Assembly: GCA_038396625.1 (NCBI GenBank)
Contig: CP121688.1
Location: 3,968,001-4,032,000, forward strand
Direction of reading: 5' to 3'
Length of the DNA: 64,000 nt
Source of the DNA: G038396625 sp038396625
GTDB taxonomy: Bacteria > Bacillota > Clostridia > Peptostreptococcales > Thermotaleaceae
Below are positions 53,616 through 63,153 of this stretch, one piece after another. Every line of letters starts with the position of its first letter. Positions within the stretch are counted from its first letter, which is position 1. The position numbers were made by a program, and so were the translations under genes. The notes under the pieces are model-generated. The model had not been told where the DNA came from and did not search any database. It saw only the letters and a program-made list of their open reading frames with translations.

Positions 53616-54922
53616 CTACCCAACATGTAGTTTGACATCAAACCGATTCAGAATAAACCTAGCAAAAGCAAGCCACAGGGCACAGCGAAGGAATAATTTG
53701 CCCCAGTCAAGGACAGGCTTTGCATAGCTTAAATCTAAGAAACATACTTTACCTCCACCCAACCAAGAAGGCAGGTCCATATAAAATTTTCCTTCATGTG
53801 CTGACGTTACGGATACTGACCTTACAGTTGGTGAAGTACCCATATTCTTTAATTTATCTGTAATATCAAAGAAGAAAGCAAACTTTTGTTCTAGTTTTTC
53901 TTTAAAATCTATGTGAAATTTTATCTTGTCAAAATCTACATAAAATGCCCATTTAACTAAATCTTTTAAACTATCAATTAAACCTAAGAAGAATTCTTTG
54001 ATTTCCTCTAATAGGGTTACAATTGACTCAATCAAGCCTTTGAAAGTCTCTATAATTCTTGTACCTAAATCATTAATCCAATTTCTTACTTGATCAACCG
54101 TATTGCCTATAGCATTTACAATCCTTGTACCTAGATCATCAATCCAATCACTTACACGATTTACAATATTGCTAATTGCACCAATTAAGCCATCAAAGAA
54201 CAACTTTATATCATGAAGGACATTGCTAATAGATTGAACAATTTCTAATACGGGTGAGATAATTACTTGAATCCCTTGAATAATTTGGGTACCCAAATCT
54301 ATAAACCATTGATTTATAGGCGTAACAATATCCTGTATCCCTTGAATCAAACCATCAAAGAATAACTTTATTTCTTGTAAGATACTAGTTATCGGGCTAA
54401 TAATCGTCTGAAAACCATTAATGATTTTCGTACCAAGCGAGTTAAGCCAATTACTAATAGGACTGAGGTCAATCCAACCCCCACCACTATCGCCACCATC
54501 TCCAATATCCCCTGTGTCCCCTGTTCCACTAGACCCACCACTGTCATTGGAGAAAAAAAAACATTGTCAGTATCTTTAAAGAAAATATCATGACTTGAAG
54601 AATAGATACTTCTATAAGCTTCTTCATCAACATCTCCAAGATAGGTAGAAACACCAAATTCATCAACTGTAGAACTACCTTCATTCAACATATAAAAATA
54701 TGAATCAGTGTCTAAGCTAATATGACCAGATGAAATCCCCGTTACAACATAAAACGGTGAATTAGATCCATGCCAACTATAAGTGTTAGTACCCTTATTA
54801 AGCAAACAAACGGTGTAAGAATAAGAACTCAATTGTTCAGGAACAAAATCTTTGAAGTCAGCAAACGCAAAACTTGTCATGCATAAAACGAATATAAGAA
54901 TTAAAATAATATATCTTTTCAA
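53616..54922 (-). CDS. pIII-like minor coat/adsorption protein, reading frame interrupted at a T9 run
   Basis: The frame from 54922 starts with a signal peptide (MKRYIILILIFVLCMTSFAF) and reads residues 1-123. It then meets TTTTTTTTT (54561-54553) and stops at 54389 after 177 residues. A -1 shift (or one extra T) at that run opens a frame to 53616, giving 435 residues exactly. This has a Gly/Ser/Asp linker (NDSGGSSGTGDTGDIGDGGD), four copies of a (N/Q/D)W-x(3)-LGT-(K/Q/R)-I-(I/V) repeat with amphipathic helices, and a C-terminal domain with hydrophobic WGKLFLRCALWLAFARFI near the end. Signal peptide, Gly-rich linker and C-terminal anchor are pIII features. Slippage, phase variation or a sequence error could explain the frame break. 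Confidence 0.7.
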
Positions 54923-54970
54923 AACAATCCCTCCTTATAAAGAGAAATGAAGGCAATCGCCTTCATTCCC

Positions 54971-55138
54971 TTATGCATTTGATAACATAGACTTAACCCA
55001 TCTAATACCGTAGCGAGCACCTTTTGCGATCGCCATTACACCGATTACAGCAGGTACACCAATGACAACAACATCCGTCACCATAGTGGTTAAATCAGTA
55101 AACCCTGCTTGAATAGCTGTTTTGATAGCCTCAGGCAT
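54971..55138 (-). CDS. Major coat protein-like (pVIII-like)
   Basis: 55 residues. Short amphipathic N-terminus (PEAIKTAIQAGFTDL), one membrane helix (MVTDVVVIGVPAVIGVMAIA) and a basic C-terminus (KGARYGIRWVKSMLSNA), exactly the plan of a filamentous phage major coat protein whose basic end contacts DNA. There is no separate signal peptide. GGGGGTGTACATA precedes the ATG. Confidence 0.82.
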   Translation of the reverse strand: MPEAIKTAIQAGFTDLTTMVTDVVVIGVPAVIGVMAIAKGARYGIRWVKSMLSNA

Positions 55139-55154
55139 TATGTACACCCCCTTT

Positions 55155-55322
55155 TTAAAATATATCTCCTATAGAATTTGAAATTGCCTTATATATAAAT
55201 GCTAGAATAAGACACGAAATTAAGAAAATGTTACATGCATTATTAAAATTGATCGCATCTATAAGTAGCTGTTGATTTTCAATGATGATCTGCATTTGAT
55301 TGATTACTTGATCTTCCATCAT
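55155..55322 (-). CDS. Small phage membrane protein
   Basis: 55 residues: hydrophilic MMEDQVINQMQIIIENQQLL, then a membrane helix (NIFLISCLILAFIYKAI). GAGGTGGC is directly upstream of two adjacent ATGs. Position next to the coat gene suggests a minor coat protein (pVII/pIX-like) or a second coat subunit. Confidence 0.65.
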   Translation of the reverse strand: MMEDQVINQMQIIIENQQLLIDAINFNNACNIFLISCLILAFIYKAISNSIGDIF

Positions 55323-55403
55323 GCCACCTCAAATCATTTATTCTTCATTTGTTGCATTTTCATTGCCACGCTGTGTCTGCTGAAAATGCAACAAATTGAA
55401 GAA

Positions 55404-55634
55404 TTAAAAGCCTTTGCTGTAGGAGTATTGAACATTGTCACTGTCTCTAAAGCTGAAAGCAAATACAGGAATTTCTACATCTTGACCCTTCTTGACTTCC
55501 TTGAAATCTCCAATATCTTCATCCTTGACATGGACGATGTTTGTTCTAAAACCATCACCGTCAACACCAATTAAATAGCCTTTGCCACTTTTCTTAGGTT
55601 GCATGCCTTTATACTTACCGAATAGCTTTAACAT
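55404..55634 (-). CDS. Small phage protein, possible ssDNA-binding protein (gene V position)
   Basis: 76 residues from the ATG at 55634 (AGGAGGAATGGAAAA). Beta-rich, basic N-terminus and acidic C-terminal half (LFGKYKGMQPKKSGKGYLIG, VKDEDIGDFKEVKKGQDVEI), compatible with a small OB-fold. Inoviruses encode a ssDNA-binding protein just upstream of the coat gene, which is where this lies. Assignment by position only. Confidence 0.6.
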   Translation of the reverse strand: MLKLFGKYKGMQPKKSGKGYLIGVDGDGFRTNIVHVKDEDIGDFKEVKKGQDVEIPVFAFSFRDSDNVQYSYSKGF

Positions 55635-55683
55635 TTTTCCATTCCTCCTTTTTATCATCAAAATTCATAAACAACTTTATCTA

Positions 55684-55911
55684 TCAATACCACGTTCCAT
55701 TAGGCAGATAGTGAAGCCATTGACCATTAACAAAATGAACTTCAATATGTGTTTTACGCTCTTTTACCTTTTTAGGTATCCAGTTTTTTTTGTAGTCAAT
55801 TCCTTGTCCTGCATTATGTTTCTTGTAAACCCTCTGAAATACTTGTTTAGCAAGTTCTGAAAGCTTGTTATATCCTTCAATTTTTTGAAAATCAATTTCT
55901 ATGTGATTCAT
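55684..55911 (-). CDS. Small phage protein, first gene of the early transcript
   Basis: 75 residues from the ATG at 55911 (GGAGGGGTAAT upstream). MNHIEIDFQKIEGYNKLSEL, then Lys-rich (KKNWIPKKVKERKTHIEVHF) and aromatic C-terminus (NGQWLHYLPNGTWY). No family recognised. It is directly under the repressor-controlled promoter. Confidence 0.65.
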   Translation of the reverse strand: MNHIEIDFQKIEGYNKLSELAKQVFQRVYKKHNAGQGIDYKKNWIPKKVKERKTHIEVHFVNGQWLHYLPNGTWY

Positions 55912-55953
55912 ATTACCCCTCCATTCGGAATAGTGGTTATCTATTAATGCTAT

Positions 55954-56056
55954 AATGTACGTTATACATACATTATAATGTACGCACAACGTAAAGTCAA
56001 TATTTTTTTACATTTTGCGTACATTTAATTTAATAATGTACGTCAAGTGATATAAT
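55954..56056. promoter_or_regulatory. Divergent prophage control region with four operator half-sites
   Basis: Leftward promoter on the - strand: TTGACT (56000-55995), 17 bases, TATAAT (55977-55972). Operator half-sites of the form AATGTACGYM: 55954-55962, 55977-55986, 56016-56025 (inverted) and 56035-56044. Sites 1 and 2 cover the -10 region/spacer of the leftward promoter; site 4 lies in front of TATAAT (56051-56056) that probably serves the repressor gene. Repressor binding is inferred. Confidence 0.75.
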
Positions 56057-56087
56057 AGTGTAAAAATAACAATTTGTGAGGTTTATT

Positions 56088-56714
56088 ATGTTCCGAGGAG
56101 ATAGATTTAAAAAACTTAGAAAAGAAAAAAAACTAACACAAGTTCAATTAGGAAATATTTTAAATACATCACATGCAACTATTAATAGATATGAAAAAGG
56201 CATACATCAACCAGATTTAAACACCATCAACAAAATTGCAGAGATTTTTAATGTAACTACTGACTACTTGCTTGGAAGAGAAAATTTACTTGAAAATACA
56301 ATAGAAATAGAAGGATTCATAAGACTACCCATTATAGGTGTAATAAGAGCAGGAGAGCCTCTTTATGCAGAGCAAAACATAATCGGTCATGAAAAAGTAG
56401 CAACTAACAATCTTCCTCAAGGAGAGTTATTCTTTTTAAAGGTCACTGGCGATAGCATGAATCTAAGCAATATAATTGATGGGTCATTAATTATGGTTAG
56501 AAGACAGGAAGAAGTTGAAAATGGTGAAATCGCTGTAGTCATTGTAAATGGATATGATGCAACAGTAAAAAAATTCTTTAGAAATGGTAATATCGTTACA
56601 CTAATGCCCAATAGTTCTAATCCAAAATATGAGCCTATGATCATTAATACGAAGGAAGAAGTTGTGCAAGTTATTGGTAAAGTTAAACAAATCGTAATTA
56701 AGCTTGAAGATTAG
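56088..56714 (+). CDS. Prophage repressor (HTH_3 plus S24 LexA-like peptidase)
   Basis: 208 residues from the ATG at 56088 (GTGAGGTTTATT upstream). N-terminal Cro/C1 helix-turn-helix (LRKEKKLTQVQLGNILNTSH, INRYEKGIHQPDLNTINKI). C-terminal S24 domain with the cleavage site region IGVIRAGEPLYAEQN (Ala-Gly), catalytic Ser in VTGDSMNLSNIIDGSL and Lys in GYDATVKKFFRN. It should be self-cleaved on DNA damage through RecA, releasing the early promoter. It is transcribed away from all other phage genes. Confidence 0.93.
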   Translation: MFRGDRFKKLRKEKKLTQVQLGNILNTSHATINRYEKGIHQPDLNTINKIAEIFNVTTDYLLGRENLLENTIEIEGFIRLPIIGVIRAGEPLYAEQNIIGHEKVATNNLPQGELFFLKVTGDSMNLSNIIDGSLIMVRRQEEVENGEIAVVIVNGYDATVKKFFRNGNIVTLMPNSSNPKYEPMIINTKEEVVQVIGKVKQIVIKLED

Positions 56715-56806
56715 AAAAAACCAAACATACGTTTGGTTTTGATATACTCTAAATATAGTCACTACTAACGAATAGTAACGCCTTTGCGACTTTTTTCATA
56801 CATGTA

Positions 56807-56857
56807 AATCGTAATCAGCAGGTTGGGGGTTCGATTCCCTTCACTAGCTCCAAATAA
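56807..56857 (+). repeat. attR: displaced 3' half of tRNA-Thr(CGU)
   Basis: 51 bases identical to 49306-49356. Its last two bases already belong to the stem of the purA terminator. Confidence 0.95.
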
Positions 56858-56879
56858 AGACGGCCTATGGGCCGCCTTT
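56856..56879 (-). terminator. Terminator of purA
   Basis: AAAGACGGCC / GGCCGCCTTT with a 4-nt loop; on the reverse strand CTTTATTTG follows. Confidence 0.8.
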
Positions 56880-56901
56880 GCTTTTCTACTCTATATAATT
56901 T

Positions 56902-58197
<1,296 letters not shown>

Positions 58198-58396
58198 CTA
58201 CCTTTGTAGATTTTATTGAAATACATTATACTTGTTTTTTCCGAACACACATATCTAATAGTATCAGAATAGCCCATTCAAGTCAACAAAATACGAATAT
58301 TAATGTATGTAAACTTTTTTTTATTCGATATCAAAACAACTTTGTTTTACCCCTTACCCTTGCAAACATAGGCTTCATGATTTTTTGCTATTGAAT

Positions 58397-58425
58397 AAGG
58401 TGTCTAAGCTGACTTAGACACCCTT
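58397..58425 (-). terminator. Terminator after DUF1858 gene 1
   Basis: AAGGTGTCTAAG / CTTAGACACCCTT, 11-12 bp stem with a 4-nt loop. Confidence 0.7.
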
Positions 58426-58432
58426 TACCTTA

Positions 58433-58642
58433 CTATTCACCTTTTCTCTCAAAATACGCATTCAAATCCTTTAATAATGCTTCAACATCCAATCCATGTA
58501 CCATTGCTGCATCTGCAATGCTTTCCATAGAAGAAGCTGGACACCCTAAACAGTGAAGACCGTGGCTCATGAAAATTGATGCTGTTTCCCTATCCATCCT
58601 TAGTACATCTGCAATAATCATATCCTTCGTGATTTTTGCCAT
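58433..58642 (-). CDS. DUF1858 domain protein, copy 1
   Basis: 69 residues, a single DUF1858 domain: DMIIADVLRMDRETASIFMS, GLHCLGCPASSMESIADAAM, HGLDVEALLKDLNAYFER. The CLGCPAS pair of cysteines is characteristic; the domain also forms the N-terminus of ScdA/RIC iron-sulfur repair proteins and hybrid-type proteins. Paralogous to 58759-58968. The real role is unknown, possibly metal or redox handling. Confidence 0.88.
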   Translation of the reverse strand: MAKITKDMIIADVLRMDRETASIFMSHGLHCLGCPASSMESIADAAMVHGLDVEALLKDLNAYFERKGE

Positions 58643-58724
58643 CAAATGGTCCTCCTTCCTCTTGCTTGATATTGCAACCTTTTGACTCAGTTGTAATATA
58701 ACTCAAATTGGTGTGAAATATACA

Positions 58725-58755
58725 AAAAGTGCCTAAGATAAACTAGGCACCTTTT
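58725..58755 (-). terminator. Terminator after DUF1858 gene 2
   Basis: AAAAGTGCCTA / TAGGCACCTTTT, 7-11 bp stem with an 8-nt loop. Confidence 0.75.
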
Positions 58756-58758
58756 GTA

Positions 58759-58968
58759 TTATTCCCCTTTATTTTCAAAATGTGTATTTAGATCTTTTAT
58801 TAATTCTGTCACATCTAATCCATGTACCATTGCTGCATCTGCAATACTCTCCATAGAAGATGCAGGACATCCTAAACAGTGTAATCCATGCTTTATAAAA
58901 ATTGGTGCTGTTTCCCTATCCATTTGTAATACATCTGCAATAATCATATCCTTTGTTACCTTTGCCAT
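58759..58968 (-). CDS. DUF1858 domain protein, copy 2
   Basis: 69 residues, about 80% identical to copy 1 (DMIIADVLQMDRETAPIFIK, GLHCLGCPASSMESIADAAM, DVTELIKDLNTHFENKGE). Each copy has its own ribosome site (AAGGAGGTCGAAGGA) and its own terminator, so this is a recent tandem duplication of a whole transcription unit. Confidence 0.9.
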   Translation of the reverse strand: MAKVTKDMIIADVLQMDRETAPIFIKHGLHCLGCPASSMESIADAAMVHGLDVTELIKDLNTHFENKGE

Positions 58969-59098
58969 TCCTTCGACCTCCTTATTTTAGCATTTTATAG
59001 TAATGTACTAATATTATACCATCTTTCTAAACGTCGATAAAATACAATTTTTATAAATCCATGGAAAAACACAGGTAGTTATCCACTTATCCACAATA

Positions 59099-59731
59099 TT
59101 ATTCCACAATTTTCACTGTTTTTGTGGATAAATGATTATTTTCTCCATAAAATTCAACCTTTTTTACTTGCATATGCACATATCGTGTCTTCTTTTTTCC
59201 TTCTACTATTGTGAATAACTTTCTCAGGTCCTTATATAATGGATTATAAAAAATTTCTGCATATTGATCTTCAAATTCTTCATCACTTTCTTTCAACACA
59301 CGAAATCCACACTGCATATAACATTTTATTGCTCTTTCATTAAATTTAGCTGCTCTTAAAGTCATAGCCGTCATATTTAATTCATTAAAATAATATTCTA
59401 AAAAGATTCTAATGGCTTCTGTTCCATATCCTTTGTTGATATGTTGAGGATCAAGTACAATGCCTAGTTCACTTTCTCTTTTAAGCCATTTAATATCTCG
59501 AATTGAGAGATATCCTATCACTTCTTTGGTCAAGTTTTCAATGGCAAAGCTTTTTTTTCTAAATGTCTTAGTTTTGATTGCATACCATTCATCTTTTTCT
59601 GCTTCATTCATTTTAGGGAAATTATAATGAAAAAATAAGGGATCTTGGTGCATCGACCAACGCTGCATTTTATCTACATCTTCTCGAACAAGCTTTCTTA
59701 CTCGTACTTTTTTGCCCTTTGCAACCTCCAT
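59099..59731 (-). CDS. GNAT-family acetyltransferase (RimJ/RimL-like)
   Basis: 210 residues. KKVRVRKLVREDVDKMQRWS start, core VIGYLSIRDIKWLKRESELG, acetyl-CoA loop LDPQHINKGYGTEAIRIFLE, and AAKFNERAIKCYMQCGFRVL. The C-terminal extension (VHMQVKKVEFYGENNHLSTK) is longer than usual. Start is the ATG at 59731 with GAGGTGACGCGT. It probably acetylates an N-terminus or small amine. Confidence 0.88.
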   Translation of the reverse strand: MEVAKGKKVRVRKLVREDVDKMQRWSMHQDPLFFHYNFPKMNEAEKDEWYAIKTKTFRKKSFAIENLTKEVIGYLSIRDIKWLKRESELGIVLDPQHINKGYGTEAIRIFLEYYFNELNMTAMTLRAAKFNERAIKCYMQCGFRVLKESDEEFEDQYAEIFYNPLYKDLRKLFTIVEGKKKTRYVHMQVKKVEFYGENNHLSTKTVKIVE

Positions 59732-59862
59732 ACGCGTCACCTCTTTATTGCCCTATAATCAAAAACCTTTACTCTACTGATTTTTATGTTTGATATCTTA
59801 AAAAAATGTATAATTTTTCTTCTTATTCCAGTATACGCTATATATGAAGTATGGTAAATACC

Positions 59863-59912
59863 AACAATGAGCAAGGACATTCAATCTTTATTGAATGTCC
59901 TTGCTCATTGTT
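59863..59912 (-). terminator. 23-bp perfect hairpin terminator
   Basis: AACAATGAGCAAGGACATTC.. pairs perfectly with its complement across CTTT. It follows the oxidoreductase gene; unusually long stem. Confidence 0.8.
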
Positions 59913-59914
59913 CA

Positions 59915-61117
59915 TCAAAGGCTACCTATAATTTCTAATGCATTCATACCTTTTTCTATCATCCCTTGGATTTCCACCTTATCATTGACGGCCTTTTTCA
60001 ATTTTGCCATTTTCTTTACATCTCCCGTTAGCACACCACCAACTAGTTTTCCTTCTTCCACAAATAATTTGTGAAATATTTCTTGGTTACGATAGGTTAG
60101 GGTCTTCTTTTCAGCATTGATTTCACCTGCAGAAAATAATGAAAGACCTCCAATAGACAGCATTGTAGCCGGTTGTATCGGTGCATACATAGCCGCATTA
60201 CCTACCATATTCTTACCAGCTACTTTACCTTGTTCCATAGCTACAGACCAGAGTCCCATAGCACTGCCCTTCATTTCAGCAATATCTCCTGCTGCATAAA
60301 TATTTTTTACAGAAGTCTGCATAAATCCATCTACAATAATCCCTTTATTGATTTGGATATCTGTACCTTCAACGATTTCTAGATTAGGTCTTATCCCTGC
60401 AGAGAACAATACCATATCTGCTGTAATATTTCTACCATCCTTTATACGTACACTCGTAACTTTTTCATCTCCTACCAGTTCTTGCGCTGCTGCAGATAGA
60501 TGAATATTGAGTTTCCTCGCCTCTAGCTCTTCTTTCACATAACTAGATAATTCTTGATCTAACTGTCTTGGCAATAAATAATCAAAAAACTCGATTACAT
60601 TTACCTTTAGATCTCTTTCTTGTAAGGCCCAAGCTGCTTCTAATCCTAACAAACCGCCACCAATAACTGCTACTTCTTTACAATCCTTGAGATAGCTTTG
60701 GATTTCCTTAAGATCTTCTAAACTTCTAAGGGTATACACACCCTCTTTCTCTACCCCTTCTACCGGTGGAACAAATGCTTTGCTACCATTGGCAATCAAT
60801 AGTTTCTCATAGATTACTTGTTCTCCGTTATCTAATTGTATGGTAGATTGGATAGGGTCAATGTTTTCTACTCTTCTTCCCAATATAATTTCAATATTTC
60901 TTTCCTTATACCAGTTTTCATCATGAATTAATAGCTGCTTTAATTCTGGATCTTTACTGATGAAATGAGACAATTTTACTCTATAGTAAGTAAGATAAGC
61001 TTCCTGACTAATGATCTTAATGGTTGCGTTGGAATCTGTCTTTCTAATTTCTTCAGCTGCTGATAATCCTGCAATTCCATTTCCAATAATCACATATGTC
61101 GCTTTTATACTTTTCAA
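59915..61117 (-). CDS. FAD-dependent NAD(P)H oxidoreductase (NADH:rubredoxin reductase-like)
   Basis: 400 residues. FAD motif YVIIGNGIAGLSAAEEIRK, NAD motif VAVIGGGLLGLEAAWALQE, second FAD motif NIYAAGDIAEMKGSA. The C-terminal domain (FHKLFVEEGKLVGGVLTGDV) is that of rubredoxin reductases and the NirB N-terminal type. It likely moves electrons from NADH to rubredoxin or a diiron protein for oxygen/peroxide defence. The rubrerythrin-like gene directly upstream (7 bases) supports this. Confidence 0.9.
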   Translation of the reverse strand: MKSIKATYVIIGNGIAGLSAAEEIRKTDSNATIKIISQEAYLTYYRVKLSHFISKDPELKQLLIHDENWYKERNIEIILGRRVENIDPIQSTIQLDNGEQVIYEKLLIANGSKAFVPPVEGVEKEGVYTLRSLEDLKEIQSYLKDCKEVAVIGGGLLGLEAAWALQERDLKVNVIEFFDYLLPRQLDQELSSYVKEELEARKLNIHLSAAAQELVGDEKVTSVRIKDGRNITADMVLFSAGIRPNLEIVEGTDIQINKGIIVDGFMQTSVKNIYAAGDIAEMKGSAMGLWSVAMEQGKVAGKNMVGNAAMYAPIQPATMLSIGGLSLFSAGEINAEKKTLTYRNQEIFHKLFVEEGKLVGGVLTGDVKKMAKLKKAVNDKVEIQGMIEKGMNALEIIGSL

Positions 61118-61124
61118 TTTCTCA

Positions 61125-61622
61125 TCACCCTTCTAATGCATTTATTAAATTCCTAAACTTATGGAGATGCTTTATCTCTTCTCGAATTAATCTTTTTAAT
61201 GTTTTTTGAAGGATTTCTACTTCTGTATGTTTTAAAATTTCTTCATAAAATAGGATAGAATCCTTCTCTGCCTGCAGTCCCATTATAAGTGCCTCTTTTG
61301 CAGTATATACATACCCTACACGCTGCTTTGTTAATTCTCTAACATTAAATACTGCAGTTTCACTAAGGGCCTTTAGATAAGCTGCCACTGACGCTTCATA
61401 TATCAACGGTTTTTGTTCTTGTGTTTTTTCTAAAACCCGCTCGTAAATTCTCTGGAAAGTTTCAATATGTTCCTGTTCCTCTAACGCCAAGTATTCAAAT
61501 ATATTTTTTATTTCTTCATCTTCGAATTGGGCTGCTGCTTCTTTATAAAATTTATATCCTGTTTCTTCAATTTTCTTTGCAATTTGCAATACCTCTAATT
61601 CATTAAGATTCTCAATGGCCAT
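61125..61622 (-). CDS. Rubrerythrin/ferritin-like diiron protein
   Basis: 165 residues, four-helix bundle with diiron ligands in IEETGYKFYKEAA (E), LALEEQEHIETF (ExxH), GLQAEKDSILFYEEIL (E) and LIREEIKHLHKF (ExxH). It lacks the rubredoxin domain of classical rubrerythrin, so electrons may come through a separate rubredoxin or directly from the adjacent oxidoreductase. Probable peroxide reductase. AAGGAGGAAAAACA before the ATG. Confidence 0.9.
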   Translation of the reverse strand: MAIENLNELEVLQIAKKIEETGYKFYKEAAAQFEDEEIKNIFEYLALEEQEHIETFQRIYERVLEKTQEQKPLIYEASVAAYLKALSETAVFNVRELTKQRVGYVYTAKEALIMGLQAEKDSILFYEEILKHTEVEILQKTLKRLIREEIKHLHKFRNLINALEG

Positions 61623-61721
61623 TGTTTTTCCTCCTTAAAACTAGGGCATAGCGATTGTTGTATAAAATGTACGCAATCAAATATATATTACCCTAAAAAA
61701 TTTACCTTAAACAAAATACTT

Positions 61722-63053
61722 TTATTCCCTAAACTTATCGAGATTGGCAAATTTGGTAAACTGTCCAAGCCATGCCAATTCCACGGTCCCTGTAGAACCA
61801 TTCCGTTGCTTTGCAATAATTACTTCTCCTATATTTCTTTTTTCACTATCAGGATGATAATATTCATCTCGATACAAAAACATTACAATATCTGCATCCT
61901 GCTCAATAGCACCTGATTCTCTAAGATCTGATAAAATAGGGCGATGATCTGCCCTCATTTCTGGCGCACGGGACAACTGGGAAAGTGCCACTACAGGACA
62001 ATCCATTTCTCTAGCTAATCCTTTAAGTCCACGAGAGATATTTGAGATTTCCTGTTGTCTGCTTTCTGTTCGTCCATCCCCAGACATTAATTGAAGATAA
62101 TCAATCAATACCATATCTAGCCCTTGTTCCATTTTTAATCTACGGCACTTTGCCTTCATTTCCATGAGGGATATCCCTGGTGTATCATCAATGAACACTT
62201 TTGCTTGTGCAAGTGGCCCCATGGCTTTAGCTAATCTTGGCCATTCATCTTCATTTAGTGTTCCTGTTCTAATTTTTTGAATTTCTATATGGGATTCAGA
62301 ACTAAGCATACGTTGTACAAGCTGTTCCTTAGACATCTCTAGGCTGAATATGGCAACAGATGCATCTGCCTTGATCGCTGCGTTCTGTGCCACATTAATA
62401 GAAAAGGCGGTCTTCCCCATACTCGGTCGTGCAGCAACCAGAATTAAGTCTGATTTTTGCAGTCCTGAAGTTTTTCGGTCAATATCCACAAAGCCCGTCG
62501 TAAGCCCTGTGATTCCTCCCTTATTTTGATACAATTCCTCTATTTTATTAAAACTCTCTAACAATACCTCTTTAATGGGAGAAAAACCTTCTTGAGATCT
62601 TTTTTGGGAAATATCAAAGATGCTTTTTTCTGCTAAATCTAAAATATTATTTACTTCTTCTTCTGCTTGATATCCTTTTTCCAATATTTCTGATGATGTT
62701 TTTATTAGTCTTCTTAAAATCGCCTTTTCTTCTACAATCTTAGCGTAGTACTTTACATTGGTAGTTGTAGGTACAGCAGAAGAAAGACTGGTTAAATAAG
62801 TGATTCCCCCAATGGCTTCTAGGGTTTGTCTTTGGTTCAATTCTTCAGAAAGTGTTACAAGATCCACAGGTTCATCTCTATTATATAATTCTAACATTGC
62901 ACCAAAAATTTCCTTATGAGCTTCTTTATAAAAATCTTCTCCACCAATGATCTCTGCAGCGTTGATAATGGCTTCTTTATCCAAGAGCATCGCTCCTAGC
63001 ACAGATTGCTCTGCATCGATATTATGGGGTGGGATTCTTCCTAAATATTCCAT
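61722..63053 (-). CDS. dnaB: Replicative DNA helicase DnaB
   Basis: 443 residues from the ATG at 63053 (AAAGGTGATAAA upstream). N-terminal domain (PPHNIDAEQSVLGAMLLDKE), RecA-like core with Walker A VAARPSMGKTAFSINVAQNA, Walker B MVLIDYLQLMSG, LREMDCPV-type motifs (RGLKGLAREMDCPVVALSQL) and LRESGAIEQDADIVMFLYRD. It unwinds DNA at the fork; its loader genes are at 46.8-48.9 kb. Confidence 0.97.
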   Translation of the reverse strand: MEYLGRIPPHNIDAEQSVLGAMLLDKEAIINAAEIIGGEDFYKEAHKEIFGAMLELYNRDEPVDLVTLSEELNQRQTLEAIGGITYLTSLSSAVPTTTNVKYYAKIVEEKAILRRLIKTSSEILEKGYQAEEEVNNILDLAEKSIFDISQKRSQEGFSPIKEVLLESFNKIEELYQNKGGITGLTTGFVDIDRKTSGLQKSDLILVAARPSMGKTAFSINVAQNAAIKADASVAIFSLEMSKEQLVQRMLSSESHIEIQKIRTGTLNEDEWPRLAKAMGPLAQAKVFIDDTPGISLMEMKAKCRRLKMEQGLDMVLIDYLQLMSGDGRTESRQQEISNISRGLKGLAREMDCPVVALSQLSRAPEMRADHRPILSDLRESGAIEQDADIVMFLYRDEYYHPDSEKRNIGEVIIAKQRNGSTGTVELAWLGQFTKFANLDKFRE

Positions 63054-63116
63054 TTTATCACCTTTCCTTTGATTCATGCGCTTTAAGTTTTAAGATAGTA
63101 CTGCATACAAAACAAT

Positions 63117-63146
63117 GACCAGCACGAAACGCTTCTTCTGCTGGCC
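63117..63146 (-). terminator. Terminator after lonC
   Basis: GACCAGCA / TGCTGGCC (one mismatch) with a 14-nt loop; on the reverse strand ATTGTTTTG follows. Confidence 0.6.
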
Positions 63147-63153
63147 ACTGTAT

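Larger units (their letters stand above)
49357..56857. mobile_element. Filamentous phage (inovirus) prophage, about 7.5 kb
   Basis: Bounded by a perfect 51-bp repeat of the tRNA-Thr(CGU) 3' half. The genes on the - strand run, in transcription order: two small proteins, two short membrane proteins including a pVIII-like coat protein, a pIII-like protein, a pVI-like protein, Zot/pI ATPase, noncoding gap, zinc-finger peptide, Rep_trans replication protein, tyrosine integrase. A divergent repressor sits at the right end. Size, order (V-VIII-III-VI-I-like) and content match inoviruses. No tail, terminase or portal genes are present, so it is not a tailed phage. All genes look intact except the pIII-like one. 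Confidence 0.88.

Noticed and set aside
54389..54550. Transmembrane helix (ILEMVAIVVGVGLTSVLLVI) at the end of the unshifted 177-residue phage product
   Set aside because: It overlaps the Gly-rich linker of the other frame; GGN codons read one base off become GTG/GCG and imitate a hydrophobic helix. I do not treat it as proof of a real short protein.
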